Assembly (NCBI GenBank): GCA_914767715.1
Contig: OU612065.1
Span: forward strand, 34,720,001-34,784,000
Direction of reading: 5' to 3'
Origin: Membranipora membranacea
Taxonomy: Eukaryota > Bryozoa > Gymnolaemata > Cheilostomatida > Membraniporidae
DNA length: 64,000 nt
Each line of letters starts with the position of its first letter. Position 1 is the stretch's first letter. Shown in pieces: positions 12,029-24,689 of the stretch. The translations under genes were made by a program, and so were the position numbers. A model generated the notes under the pieces. It was not told where the DNA came from. It did not search any database and saw only the letters and a list, made by a program, of their open reading frames with translations.

Positions 12029-13947
12029 TTACTAACTAGTTTCTATATCTTACCAGTGTTTGACAGATATCTTATCTCTCTGACTCTTAAAAGTCATTTC
12101 AATTAAAGATCAAGTACAATATTTTGCAAGAACCGTGACGTTACTTTTGGACAATAGCTAAGCATTCAAAAAGACCGGGCTGCTAGTATATTGGGATTTC
12201 CCAAAGGATGGCAATACATTCATGTGACAAATTCAGCCAATGGGAGCGCTGAGTGTCGGAATTCCATAACATTATTTTGAGACTAGTTTACCAACTTCTT
12301 TTATTGTATAAAAGTACGAAATCAGAAAGAAACCATGATTAATAAAAAAAATAATAGTTTATTAGAATCTTAAAAATAAAGAAAATGAACATAATTTAGT
12401 AATCATATATGAATGTATATAAAATGAACCAATTTAGTGAAATAAAAAAAGTACAATAAAAATGTGGGGATGTCAGTACTCATGCAGCCATTTCAGCCTA
12501 TTCAAGATTTTGTTAGCATAGATTTTCTGTGGTCCATAAAGTCAGCTCTGTTTGCGCTAGAACCTTCAAACCTGAAGCAAATGAAAGAGGAAGGAGCGCT
12601 GAGGTAGTGTGAGAGATTTCAAGGTAGGTTGTAAAAAATACTCTTTGTGTCTTACCCTGTTTGGTGTTTTGTGGGTGGTTGATAGTGGGCATTGGCAAAG
12701 TAAAGACATGTAAGTCCCAGGGGCCCATGACTAGCTAGGCGTACCTGAGATTTGTTTTGGATGTACTTTTTTGAGAATAACCATTGTAGAGACAGGTGCA
12801 GCAATGGAAATTTTGAGAAAGCCCTCATGTTACCAATCTCTACATATCTACGATATACAACAAATTGTAGAACATTGAAAAGGTGAATAATCTCTGATAC
12901 TGCACCTAACTGCCATCATTAGCTGTATATATATATATATATATATATGTGTGAACAGCCTTGAGAACAGTGACAGCAGTTATATAGGCTGTAGTTTACA
13001 TGTTTTGTTGTGATTGTGCCAATCAAGCTGGTTTTGTTTGTCTCAGTGTCATGATAAATCTTAGGCGGCAGCTGAACTGAGCGATAATTATAAGCATCAG
13101 GATTATCCGGCCCTGTTTCTTTTTTGTCTGACCGATAGAGTGGGTCATTGATCAGTAAATATCAAATCGGAGAGGAGGCATCCTCAAAAGTGCGGTCGGT
13201 TTTGGCACAAAAATAATTTTTTACGCTATTATGGTGCGAATATAGCTAGAAGTTGTTCACTCATTATGCTTCAACAGTGTCAAAGATGTGTCTGTTTATC
13301 CGCAGCTATTGACAACCAAAACATGATTATTTCTTTATCGTTACCAACCCTTGATATACAACATCAAAAATAATTTCTTTCTTCAATCAAAGGTGAATCG
13401 ATTTTAGTAAAAATTCAAGCACACTAAGGCCACCCGCTGGTCACGCAGCCGACATGCTCTATATATGCTGTCAGCTTCCTGGTTGCCACATTCCACAACA
13501 TTGATTTTCTAGGCTTTAAATTCTGTTAGTCTGCTATAAGAAAATGAATTGATTATTAAATGACCCAAGCAGCTTTCCACAATTGAGAACGCTCAGTTAT
13601 ACATTCCACAATTCTATACAGTCTTAGAATTTCAGTTATATCTTGTACATTGTTATGTTTCGCTTATTTTCTGTGTATGTAGTTTGGTGCCGTAGTTCAA
13701 GCTGCACACTGCTATTGTGACGGCACTTAACCAGTGTGCCAATCACCAGTGGTGAAGATAAGACAATATATGTGCATAACTAAACTGTATTTTCTCTCTC
13801 AGTTAATACCAACTAAACAAGTTAAAAACCATCTCTTTATATAGCAAACAAAAGGATATGAAAATAGGATATCATGTGATGTCCATTAAATTATAAAAAG
13901 CAGGCAATAGTAAAGCGATTAATAATTAGTTCGCACCCAACAGAAAC
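12029..13947. other. spacer with an (AT)n run, no gene seen
   Basis: No frame here resembles a known family. An AT dinucleotide run of about 24 bp lies at 12925-12948. The rest is AT-rich single-copy-looking sequence. Confidence 0.4.
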
Positions 13948-14095
13948 GGCAAAGCACGACCACACACACCAGGATACAGTCCATTAGTTAATCATTGTTT
14001 ATTGTTATTAATGTGTATTTGAATATAATTATTTCTGCCACTGGAAGTGAAATAGGAAAGTATTATTATCATGGCATTCCCAGTGACAGCCAGAT
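13948..14095. repeat. dispersed repeat, copy 1
   Basis: About 145 bp shared with 26727-26860. Common words include GCAAAGCAC, CCACACACACCAGGA, ACAGTCCATTAGTT, TATTTCTGCCA and GGAAGTGAA, ending GGCATT(C/T)CCAGTGACA. No coding potential or inverted ends were seen; the class is unknown. Confidence 0.8.
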
Positions 14096-14470
14096 GGTTC
14101 TTTGTGACAACCTGATACGTGATAGGTGATGGCTGTCACACTATAACCTTATAGTCAGTTAAAGGTGAACTAAGTTTCATCATTATACTTTTTGGTTTTC
14201 TTAACAACTTTGTTTGCTTGTTCAATAGTAACTCATATATCAAAATCCTATGAAGGTTAAATTTTAATTATCTTGATCGTCAAGTTTTATTGACTGACAT
14301 TGTTTTACGCTATATCATAATCGGTTTTGATGAAGAGATATATCATGCACGCTTGTGCTCCTCTTGACCAAGTATATTGTTGTGGGATGTTATGTGAATA
14401 TTTTACACATCAGATAGTTCTGAGCAGGACTTTGAAGGCAATTAGACTACTAACTTCTTTTCTCCCACAG

Positions 14471-15467
14471 GGAGACAACACAGTGTCCTTCTTCAACGGA
14501 TGTCATATCAAGAAATTTTACTTATCATTACAGCATACCTAATAGTATGGATATGTATCCTGATGAAAACCATAGCCTGGCCTCAAGTCTTAGATCTTTA
14601 CCAAGAATGTTCGTCAGAGCGTGCTCTCATCTCTATGATCCAACTCAGCAACAGCCTTATGACGACCACTCTAGTCAAGGCACACTTGATGATCACAGCA
14701 CCACCTCTGATTCGAGGGATTCAGTCAAACCTGATTACAATCCCAAAGATAATCAAAGATACACACAGGCTGCCAGAAGACTCAGGAGTTGTATATCCCG
14801 TCTTATGATCTTAAGAGATGCTTAAATTCCGTGGATACCGCCGCACAATGGCAATCGCTCCCAATTTGCTGCATTTGGAATACCGCTCATAGTGTCATTT
14901 TGTCACTTTTTAGTGCACTTATTTGCTGTCTCCGGTTGTCCAAAGACCAGTAACACATGTGCTGCTATAGCATTGTGCTTCCTAGTTTGCCATAGGTTGC
15001 GTGCAATGATTGGTTTACTTGCGAGGTACAACCAAAATTGTAAGGATTACAACACACCCTCAAAAGTTATCATGCTGTTTTGGATTTCCGCACATACAGT
15101 TATTTTCATGTTAGAAGTTATACTGATATTAGACTATTGGTTAGAATATCTGAGGAAACAACATGAAGCTATGTTAGCCGCTTGGATTATGATTGTTATT
15201 ATATGGTGTCTAGACTATTACTGCCTTTTGGCTGCTGTGTTTGGCAAACTTTCCCTTCCGCTGACATCCACAGCCTCCAAATTTGTACACACTGTAGGGA
15301 TGAACATGTGGTGCATATTCGCACCGGTTGTGTATTTTTTGGCGTGGGCTGTAGTCCTTGAATTTAGCGAGTTGGACTCTAACTACTTTGAACAAAGAAG
15401 CCACTATACATGGCAAGGTTTCACACTCTCTACAGCTATATGGTTTCCTGTTTTGATATCAATTTAG
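14471..15467 (+). pseudogene. multi-pass membrane protein exon with one in-frame TAA
   Basis: A good acceptor (tttctcccacag) at 14470 opens one reading frame that runs to the TAG at 15465-15467, broken only by TAA at 14823-14825. The first part is hydrophilic and rich in Asp, Ser and Gln. After the stop the same frame continues without a shift into IPWIPPHNGNRSQF and then several hydrophobic segments (for example IMLFWISAHTVIFMLEVIL, MIVIIWCLDYYCLLAAVF, MWCIFAPVVYFLAWAVVL), giving four to six predicted membrane spans. AATAAA signals follow at about 15668 and 15682, which fits a true 3' end. The frame kept across the stop suggests one ancestral exon with a nonsense change. Two separate genes, or a translation restart at 14892, are alternatives. 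I do not recognise the family and found no upstream exon. Confidence 0.5.
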
Positions 15468-16923
15468 TTGATCTTTTTATTAATCCCTATTGGCAACTCA
15501 ATTTAAAACATTTCTTCATCTGAGCCATGTCGAATCATTCATATCTTTGGCGAGGTCTCAGCTATGAATGTTTGACTTTTATATTCTGAACTTTTGCGGA
15601 AAATTTTTGTTGACTCTATATTTTGCCCAAATACCGAGCTGTCCCATTTTCCTATTTTTTCTATAGCAATAAATAGTTGTAAATAAATCCATGTTTTACT
15701 TTTTGTTTTACTAACTCTAAAGTATGCACTGTTTTTAATCAGCCTATTAAACTAAATACAGTAATATTTAATCAACAAATTGTTTGACCAGTTTCTGAGC
15801 ATTTCGTCCTGCTGTGATATATCGCCTTTTCTGTTTCTCAGGAACTACTTCTTCAACATCAAGAACTCCTTCACTGATACGCCAGTAGGAGTCTGACTTA
15901 GATTTCATATGGCAATCTTTATTAATCTCAAATTCAAAAATTTGCAATTTCTAAATTGAATAATTATACATTAATGGAAATTTATCGACAAAAATAAGTT
16001 GAAAACATATAGTTAGAGCTGGGCGAATCAATGCAGGAATTTAAGTCTTGCAAAATAGTGATGAGAATATTTGCAGTATTAAATGCATAGTAAATTGTGT
16101 ACAACATTGGATAACCTATATCTGGTGTTTGCTGAGCATTGAGAGAAAATCTTTTATGCTCATAACTTCTCTTCTATTGAATTTATCATCAAATGCCAGG
16201 ATCAAATCCTTGGGCACATTCTCTAGTTGAGTGGTAGCTGGTGTGTATAACATGTTGAGTAGGAAATTCACAGGACACAGCCATCTCACTCAAATTTTTG
16301 TAGTGAGAGGAGTGCATGTAATAGCCACAAAAATTGAAATATCTAAAGATCTGATCTGGATCTAGATAATCTCCTGCTGTTCATCATGCTGACTGCAAGT
16401 TTAAGGTATAGCTCTCTGATATTGGAGTGAAAGTTTGGTTCAAAAATAGTTAAAATTTGGAATTTAATTTGTTACAGTAGTGTCAACGAGGATCAAGACG
16501 CTGAAAAATCATTGATGGCGGTGACAGTACATGACCAAAATGGTATAACACTTGGAGCAATTTTAGTTCCTGCATGATTGAGGTTGCATTGGATGAGAGG
16601 TCAATAATGGCCTTATCACCGTTCCAGTTTTACAGAAACGTTTCCTGTATAAGTTGAAAGCAAAACTAATCAAATACCCCACCATGATAAGGCATAGAGA
16701 GCCCAATTTAGAAATGTCACTTTTTGCCCACGAATGAACATTCGGGGGTCACTGCAACACAAATTCAAATATTTGGGAGGTGAACTACGAAAATAACTTA
16801 TAGACATAATCACAACCCAATATTAAGCAAATCACTGCAGACATGATCCTTGTAGGATTGAACTTTAGACACATATCATAGACATAAGACATTTAAATGA
16901 ACTGTTAGTTCTTCAATATTAAG
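15468..16923. other. 3' flank and spacer, no further gene seen
   Basis: Contains the likely polyadenylation signals of the upstream membrane-protein exon (about 15668-15687). The rest shows no coding-like frame or clear repeat. Confidence 0.4.
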
Positions 16924-17692
16924 TTATGACAGTCTTTCATCATAGTCCTCTATAAGGGTTAAAACCATTCTTGTGCACATGCTTTGAAAACTTTCCAGTT
17001 TGTCTGTATCAGTTTTACTCAGATATGGGTACCACACTGGACAGGCAAACGACAGAACGGAGAGTGTCCTTGCCTTATATAACAGTGCTATTGCAGTGCT
17101 ATCAACACCTAATCGTCGAAGTAGCGGCAGGACATATGTTGAAGACTTTGTACGTTCAATCAATTTGGATGTATGATCTGAGAACCGTAAATGCTTATCA
17201 AATTGCACTCCCAGTAGCCTTGTGGAGAGGCATCCCCTTAATTCAGAATTTTCTAACATGATCTTAGGTACAGAAATTTCTTTCTGTGAGTGATGTCATT
17301 GTACATGATTTGCTGATGCTGAGAGACAAGTCATTACTTTGACAGAACTTTTGTACATAGGCTGCTGATTCCTGTAACTGGTAAACACGGAAGGACGTTA
17401 CAGTGGCCTGATGAGAGGTAGAATCAGTAAGGGTAACATCACTTTACTTGATCACAGAGAAGATAGATATGTCATTTGCATATTTGAAATGTTTACATGG
17501 TGGGTCTAGGTGATTGATAAAAGCATTCCACAATAAGGGTCTGAGAACTGTACCTTGTGGAACACCTGTGATGATAGGAATATAAGACGACATTGAGTCT
17601 CCAAATTTTACACATTGTTCAAGTCCAGTAGAGAAATACTTGATAAGTCTGACTAGGTGTTTGTTGACCCCTAACTGCGAAATACTTGACAA
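16924..17692 (-). mobile_element. CR1/Jockey-like LINE fragment, reverse transcriptase
   Basis: Minus-strand frames encode GVPQGTVLRPLLWNAFINHL, then FKYANDISIFSV (the catalytic YADD box altered to YAND), then across a frameshift a segment with CQSNDLSLSISKS, and finally LLGVQFDKHLRFSDH with YKARTLSVLSFACPVWYP. That order (RT palm motif followed by the thumb-side 'LGV..D..L.W..H' block) is typical of non-LTR retrotransposons. Frameshifts, the changed catalytic Asp and lack of the endonuclease show a dead 5'-truncated copy. Confidence 0.85.
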
Positions 17693-18430
17693 TTAAAATA
17701 TTATTATTTGCAATAATTGGGCAGTTCAAAAATGTTTAATAATAGAGAGTAAGGTGGTGAATGAGAAATGGTCTAACTTTATTCGGATTTATCTTTTCCT
17801 TGATATAAAGTAGACAACTTCGACATAAAATTGTATGAAGTTCATCTGCTATGATCAGGAAGTCTGTCAATTATATAATATTACACAATACACAACAAAA
17901 CAGCAATTTAATCACTAATACCCTAATATGTCAACCGAAACACAAGGCAACAAATTGACGAAAAATATATATACTCACTGACAAGATTTTAAATACATTT
18001 TTTCAAGCCTTTGTCCCGCAAAGGAATCTCATCGAAAACGAGTCAATTTATCACTTAAAACATGATATGATTCATCAAATTAAATATAAGGTAAATCAAT
18101 GACTAATCAAAAGTTACATATTTTAAGTTACAGTATACGAAAATCGATATACAAAAATCGAAATACGAGATTCGAAAAACGAAATTCGAAATTTGAAATA
18201 CGATTCGAAATACAAAATGCGAAATACGAAATACGGAAATGTAAATGTGTTATTTAGGTTAGTCTCTCGAGTAACATTGCTTGCATAACCGTTTTCTGAG
18301 GGTAACCAATAGGAAAACGATATAGTAACTTACTTTAGAGAGACAGTACTAATATTTAAAAACTTGTTACATTATTATGTGGCTCTGCACTATGATACTG
18401 AACAGTCGCAGCTGAGGCCTTTGAGAAGCT
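17693..18430. other. AT-rich spacer with a short degenerate repeat
   Basis: At about 18131-18240 a run of degenerate CGAAATACGAAAT-type units (period roughly 8-14 bp) is visible. No coding-like frame. Confidence 0.5.
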
Positions 18431-18499
18431 TTATGTTGAGGAAATGACTCCTACAGTCGAGATTAACAACTGCTGAAGGATTGACCTAATTGGGAAAAG

Positions 18500-20070
18500 T
18501 CTAAACACCGGCTGCTTGGATAATAAAGTCGAGAGTATTATCCAAAATTATTCATGCACACTCAACACTTACGCTCGGAGCCAGATACCCGACATTGAGT
18601 ACGACTTTCTGTGTTCTGTCCTGCTCTTCTCCTCCGCTGTCAGCTACCTCCTTAATACCTTTTTACTCCCCCTGATCGGGGGCAGCCTTAGCCTACCATC
18701 CTATAAAGAACACAAGGAAAATGAATTTTTACAGTGGGTGAAATATTGATGGAATAATTGTGAGTTCTCACAGGATAAATTTATAATGTGCCTCGGCTGT
18801 GTGCTTGCTAGCCAGACTTTTTGAGATTCCATAAAAAGTGAAGTAAGGATTTTATTGTTAAAAACCCTCCTCCGGAATCTCTATATTTTTTACATTCTAA
18901 AATCCATAATAAATTCCTGTCATTCCCCGGACTCGGCAAAGCTTCCTGCTCGGTTATGTTAGGACCTGCATGTAAATTGAAAAATCTGCAATTTTGGAAC
19001 TTTAATACCTCCAAGTATTTTTTTGTGTTGACACGTCTTTACAAAGTTAAATCTAGCAAGAATCCTGATGAGTATTTGACATCAGCAGCTTGGATAATGA
19101 TGTTGAGAATATAAATCCGTTCAGTTATCGTAGACATAACACTTACACGTGGTACCAGATCCTTGGCATGATTGATATCTATCCTGTTCGTGTCAATCAC
19201 TGGCTGTTCTTCAAAAAGTGGAGGGAAAAAGCCTATCCGATGTTGGATCAATGCTTGGCTCTGAGAATCCACTCTGCTGTTCTTTGGCAGGATTTTTGGG
19301 CCCTGTAACAGTTAATATAATATTAGACATAAATTCAAATGCGGACAGCGCAACGATCATTCCAGAAACCCTCTTACCCTGATTGCCTTACTATAATTAT
19401 CAATAATAATTTTTTAAATATCATACTAAATATAAAATTTATATTTACTTTGACGGTAGAAGGAGGAGAGGAAGACCCCGGCAGCGGTGGAAAGATTCTA
19501 TAAAGTCTGACATAAGCCATTGGGGTTTGGAAAAGGAGGATGCAAATGACAGGGTCCGATGGCATTCTCTAATTGAACTTGGAGCTAGCAGAACAGTTAC
19601 CCACAGCCGCTGGCTAGGTGAGAAATGTGAGAAAGTATGAGATGACCCAGAGGAGCGCTCATGTTACGATTAAGCTTAGGAATTCAACGTTGGATTTGTC
19701 TCTTTGGACCTTCTATTCGCTGCACTGAGTCTTTACTTATATTACATCCTTACCGGTTTGGTGAGTCTTATAGGCGGAAGCCTAAATCTGCCGTCCTATA
19801 AAAAAACAAAAGGACAGAAGTTAGTGCAATAAGAAAAATATTAATAGGATAATAATTGCGAACAGTTAAATAAGTTTAAAATGTGCAACCGCTGCTGCTT
19901 GTTACTCAGATATTTTGAATTAACTGCTACAAAAACAGATGAGAATATCCATAACCTACTATTAAAGCATGCCGTCGACTGTTCATAAATCTTAAGTGAA
20001 CTGAGCATTTTATTGTCCTCCTCAGATCTCTTAAGTTTTTTTGTAGTTAAAAATCCATAATCAGATTCCT
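18500..20070. repeat. diverged tandem duplication around the 3' end of the minus-strand gene
   Basis: Sequences near 18480-19000 and 19080-20065 correspond piece by piece. Matches include GGGGCAGCCTTAGCCTACC against GGCGGAAGCCTAAATCTGCC followed by (A/G)TCCTATAAA, and GACAGGAATTTATTATGG against TATCAGGAATCTGATTATGG. Another pair is AACACTTACGCTCGGAGCCAG against AACACTTACACGTGGTACCAG. The second copy contains the terminal exon of the unknown gene and is interrupted by a LINE tail at about 19444-19641. Confidence 0.6.
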
Positions 20071-23000
20071 GATATGACTACCTGTGGAATGTGTAGCTTT
20101 GGAGATGACTTTTCCTTTTGGACTTTCTCATCACCGACGAGTCTGTACACCTGATCATAATCCACCTTCTGTACAGCTTCTAAACAGGCAGAGTGACAGC
20201 GCTGTGTCGGGAGTACAAAGTATGTACGAGGCTGATTCAACACCGCCTGCAATAACAGGATAACATTTCCTTTGATGATTTCGATATGACAATCCATAAG
20301 ATTAGATCTGTGACCTATTGAAAACTAAATATGACACATTTTTGATTGAATATATATTTGCATTAGTTACAGCCCAGCCTAAGTTTACTGATATGACAAT
20401 ATTTTTATAATATTAGATGAAAGTGTCTCAACACCTGATTTAAAAGGAGACTAGAGGCTGGGGTGAGGACTGGCTGCTATGTAAAAAAACACTTATACAC
20501 ACAGCTACATATCATATCATAACCGATAAGCTAGCACTTACCCTCTGCAGGAAATCGTTTGTTTGTACGAATGTGCTAACGCCCATTACTTCATTTGGAG
20601 GAGGTAACACCCTGAGGGCACTCCATGGGTTAGGATATTGGATAACGCGTGCACTGTAGTAAAAGTAGCCTGGCGCTTCTTTGATATTGATACCATGTAG
20701 TTGTCTCTTTCGAAGTGCCTGTAATTAAAAAAAGCAGAGGATATAGTGTCACAAACCAATTATAGTTGACTGAACCCCTCACTTCTTTTCATAGCAGTCA
20801 TCTCATAATATTATATGACAAGCTCTGCTTTGAAAAGTTGTCCCCTCTGTGTCACAAAACAATATCTGAAACTGTGGCTGGAGAAGACTATTACTGCGCA
20901 CTTACTGAAACAATAACATTTGCCTAGAGTTATCAAAACTTCTATTCCATTAAAGATGGGGTGATCTTATTAGTTTTTTGATTCCAAACACTAAACATCA
21001 AATAAGGCGACAGCATTTTTTATGGCTTACGGATGCAGACTCTATGTAGCTTGATTTTACTGCAGAAGTGACTCCGACAGGTTTCACATAACAGAGTGGT
21101 CGGGAATTCTCCTTCACATCTACAATTTGGGCCGTCTCAAAAGCAACTTTTCCAGATCGCCTCAGTGTATGCACACAGCTCAGATGTGGGTCGGAAGTAC
21201 ACTCAACCGGGCTAACAGAAATGCAGGAAATCGCTCCAATCTAAAACAGTATAAGAATCATAATTTACCATTATTTGCAGACAAAATCAAATCTATAACA
21301 TTATTACCAAGAAGCAATGTCAATGATTCCAAACACTGAAAGTCATAAAGGGCCACATGAGTTTATGACTTACAGATACAGGCTCTATGTAGCTTGATTT
21401 TACAGCAGAAGTGACTCCGACAGGTTTCATATAACAGAGTGGTTTGGGATCATCTACAGCAAGAGCCGTCTCAAAAGTGACTCTTACGTATGGCCTTCGT
21501 GTATGCACAGAGCTCAGATGTGGGTCAGATGTATACTCAACTGGGCAAACAGGAGTATGGGTAATGGCTCCAATCTAGGACAGTAAAGGAATCATCATTA
21601 GACATAATTGGTAGCCTAAGATTCAAAGAAAACAGTGTTGGGTAAGTCGGTAAATTCATTGATTGCCTCTAAATTTTGTTTGATTAGGATTTTCCAGCAG
21701 TAACTTGTCCTCAAAATGCATGAAATGATGTCGCAAAGCTATTTCTTAGTTCAAGTTTGCTGGCAGCATTGCTGAAAGCATCTTTGGCATAAAATAATCA
21801 GTCAACAAATCTTTTAAAGTTAACTTACATGACTCTCCTTTTTTGGTATATTTTTTGCTGAGGTGAGTTTACCTCCATAGAATCTGGTAAACTTTGCGCG
21901 TACGCGAGGGACGCATGCTGAAGCATTGACTATCTCATAAGGCACTGAGGCTATGGTTCTAACACGAGCTGTAACATGAAGGTTAGACACACAATTATGA
22001 ATGCATATGATTCAGTAGGTATTGCATTCATGCCAAGCAAAAGATTATCCAATAGTACAACTTCATTTTGTCTTTGATTTAACCTGAACCTGAACCTCCC
22101 AGTAGTTTTTATGAATGGCGTTGATAATGCAAAATCTATGATAAGCCAATATCCGCTGAATTCCTCGAGAGAAACCACTTTGTGTGTGCACATCACCACT
22201 CAAATGAGTGGCAACTTAGGTAACCAGCTGCAAAGTGTTACGCACAGGCCCTAGTGACTTAGTCTACCTCGGTTTTACTGCTCAAGACAAGGTGACTATC
22301 TTACTAAACTTAATTTAGGTATTAGAAATTTTCAACTCGTCAGTTTTGACACTGATGCATTTTCCCTTCCTCATTATCATTTTTTCTTATCATCATTGTT
22401 TGTTAAACCACCTACCTCTCCTTATGGCTTTTGGTTCATGTTTCACTTTGGGGCTCCTGGAGATCTTGGGTATGGTTCTTAGCCTATTGAAGAATTGGGG
22501 CACTGGTGTTCTCAGTGCTTTTGTACTTGATTCCTTCTTAAGCGGATCCAGGATAACATTCCTCTACGAAAAAAAGATGATTGTAGAGTGACAATTAATG
22601 TATGAATAAAGAGAACTTAATCAGAATGGAAATTCCATTAACAATAATGATAACGAAGCATGATAATAAAGTCAACAGTCAAAAAGGTACAGAAAGGGGT
22701 CACAGGGTTGTCAGACATTGCTTGTGATGTCATCTTCTGCCAGGGGTTAAACATAGATGTTGTTTTCATACCTGTCTTGGTTCTGGCAATCCCTCGTTTT
22801 CTGACGGCAGGTAGCAGCTCACCTTGGCCTTCCTTTTTCTTTTTTTTCTGACGACTTCTGATCTCCTCGGAGTGCTGGTGAGGGGTGTATCAGAGCAGTG
22901 TCTGCCTACCATCACTTCGTTGATTGATTGTGCCTCTTGTGGCCATGGTGAGACGTTCGGTGGAATTGGTTGAAGGTCTGATTTTTTAATACTCCGTGTT

Positions 23001-23433
23001 TCAGTGAAGAAACATGTCAACCAACTGTTAGTACTCGATATCTTGGCTGAAATTGAATGTACGTAGGGATTTCAGATCATAAGAAGAATCAGTCTAAAGC
23101 AATTACTCTATACAAATTATTGAAAACAAGTAGCGGTAAGAGGTAGCTGAGATGCCTGATAATTGCTGTTTTCAAAACAGCACAAGGGTTGACTTCTCAC
23201 AAAAGAAAGAGACATGATTCAGTAGCGATATTTCAGCACAACCTACCTAAATTAATATTACTCTGCTCAAACGTAGTTGAAGACCTTCCCCTTTGGGTTT
23301 TGTCTATCTTAGCAAGTTTTTGCTGCTTCTGTAGATATATTTTCTCATATTCCGTGTCATCAGGAGATGAGGCTCGCTGCCTTGGCTCGCGATATTTCCT
23401 GTCCTGGTTCGGTCGTGATGGGCCGCTGCCCAT
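19210..23433 (-). CDS. unrecognised basic protein, about 508 residues, nine exons
   Basis: Exons on the minus strand: 23433-23247, about 22978-22772, 22563-22416, 21968-21829, 21574-21374, 21240-21031, 20718-20542, 20246-20082 and 19302-19210 (stop TGA). All junctions have GT and AG and agree in phase; the acceptor of exon 2 is the least certain. The ATG at 23431-23433 opens MGSGPSRPNQDRKYREPRQR. The N-terminal third is hydrophilic and very basic, with KKRKRKAK as a likely nuclear localisation signal. Exons 5 and 6 (67 and 70 codons, both phase 0) are tandem duplicates, sharing TSDPHLS, LCY(M/V)KPVGVTSAVKSSYIE. Exon 7 is rich in Tyr and Pro (PGYFYYSARVIQYPNPW). No signal peptide or membrane span. 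No family is recognised. Intactness and exon symmetry argue for a real host gene. Confidence 0.7.
19444..19641 (+). mobile_element. RTE-like LINE, 3' end fragment
   Basis: The plus strand encodes GRRRRGRPRQRWKDSIKSD and continues ISHWGLEKEDANDRVRWHSL, then IELGASRT, ending at a stop after the GEKCEKV tail. It is the same 3' end as the minus-strand LINE at 27228-30770 (which reads RPRQRWKDTIKSDMSRWGLE). Severe 5' truncation is normal for LINE insertions. Confidence 0.85.
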
Positions 23434-24689
23434 AGTTGCGGTAATTAATTGAATTATATGTAATTATTTTTGCTCAATAGAATAGAATATTTGATCAACT
23501 GCTTAGTTGAAGGGTAATCTTAAGACTGACGGATATGTTTGAGATTAGCAAAATTTGATGATGTCACTGGAGGACAGTCTTCTGGTTGGAAGTGATTTTT
23601 TCATCGGTTGGTTTGTGAGCAAATTATAGAGAAAGTGGTTTCAACAAAAAAATGGTTTCTCCCTGACTTTTGGTAACATAATTATTAGCACAATACCTGA
23701 ATTTGTTTCCCAATATATTAGGTAAATTCGCGCCCTTGGTATCTATATTAAATAATCATTAATTATAATCATTTTCATGGGGAAATCCAACTGAATCCAA
23801 CTTGAATTCAAGTTGTCTCCCTATTACCAATATTGACATGAAACTTAGAATTATCTCCTCATTGGTAATAGGGGAACAAATTCAGGTATTGGGTTGATGA
23901 TTTAGAATATATTAATGAGTTAACAATATTTTTATACACACATATATATTTAATATATATATATATGTATAAATTATATTTGCCAATCAAGTCACTAGGA
24001 CATATCATGAGACCGTGCACAGCAATATAATAGTAAAACATTAGCCTACAGTGAATTTCTTAATAATATTGTTATCAAGGCCCTGTTCCATTGAAAGTTT
24101 TGTTGTCAGTATTGAGGTAGTGTGGCATGAGTGATTGTCATTGGTTAAAACTCTAGCTACGAAAAGAAGAACATAAGACCTGAAAGTGTATAATCAGTTG
24201 ATCAAGTTTTAAAACATATGATAAGACATATACACTATTTTTGGTGTCCAGTGTTTCTGTACATTTATTAGCCTAGAATTCGGGCCAAAAAGAGGCCTTG
24301 TCTGTATTATTGGTGATGTTGGATATTGCTGCATTTATCACTATTATTGTACCTATATAAATGGGTCCATGTGCTCGTGTTTGGATTGTGTTTTGATTGG
24401 CTTATGGATTTTGGTTTGTTATTGTGTGGAATTATCTGCTCATGAGTAGATAACACACAGTTGTTGAATGAATCCCAGTCTATACATTTATGTTAAATGA
24501 AGATACGAGCATGGAGCTGGGTACGATATTATACTGAAAGAATTCTTGCTCTATGGAAAAGGGCCAGGGCAGATGGAGTTACACCTGATCTCTTTAAGCT
24601 GGACCAAGGCATAAGTTTTGTTTTCTCAATGACATTATTGATATGTTTCAGATGTGTTGTGTATAGCATAAATAACTCCTAACAATTTT
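23434..24689. other. spacer, likely including the promoter side of the minus-strand gene
   Basis: AT-rich, with a short ATATAT tract near 23940-23966. A plus-strand frame at 24497-24620 (ERILALWKRARADGVTPDLF) has protein-like composition, but no splice context or family match, so I leave it uncalled. Confidence 0.35.
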
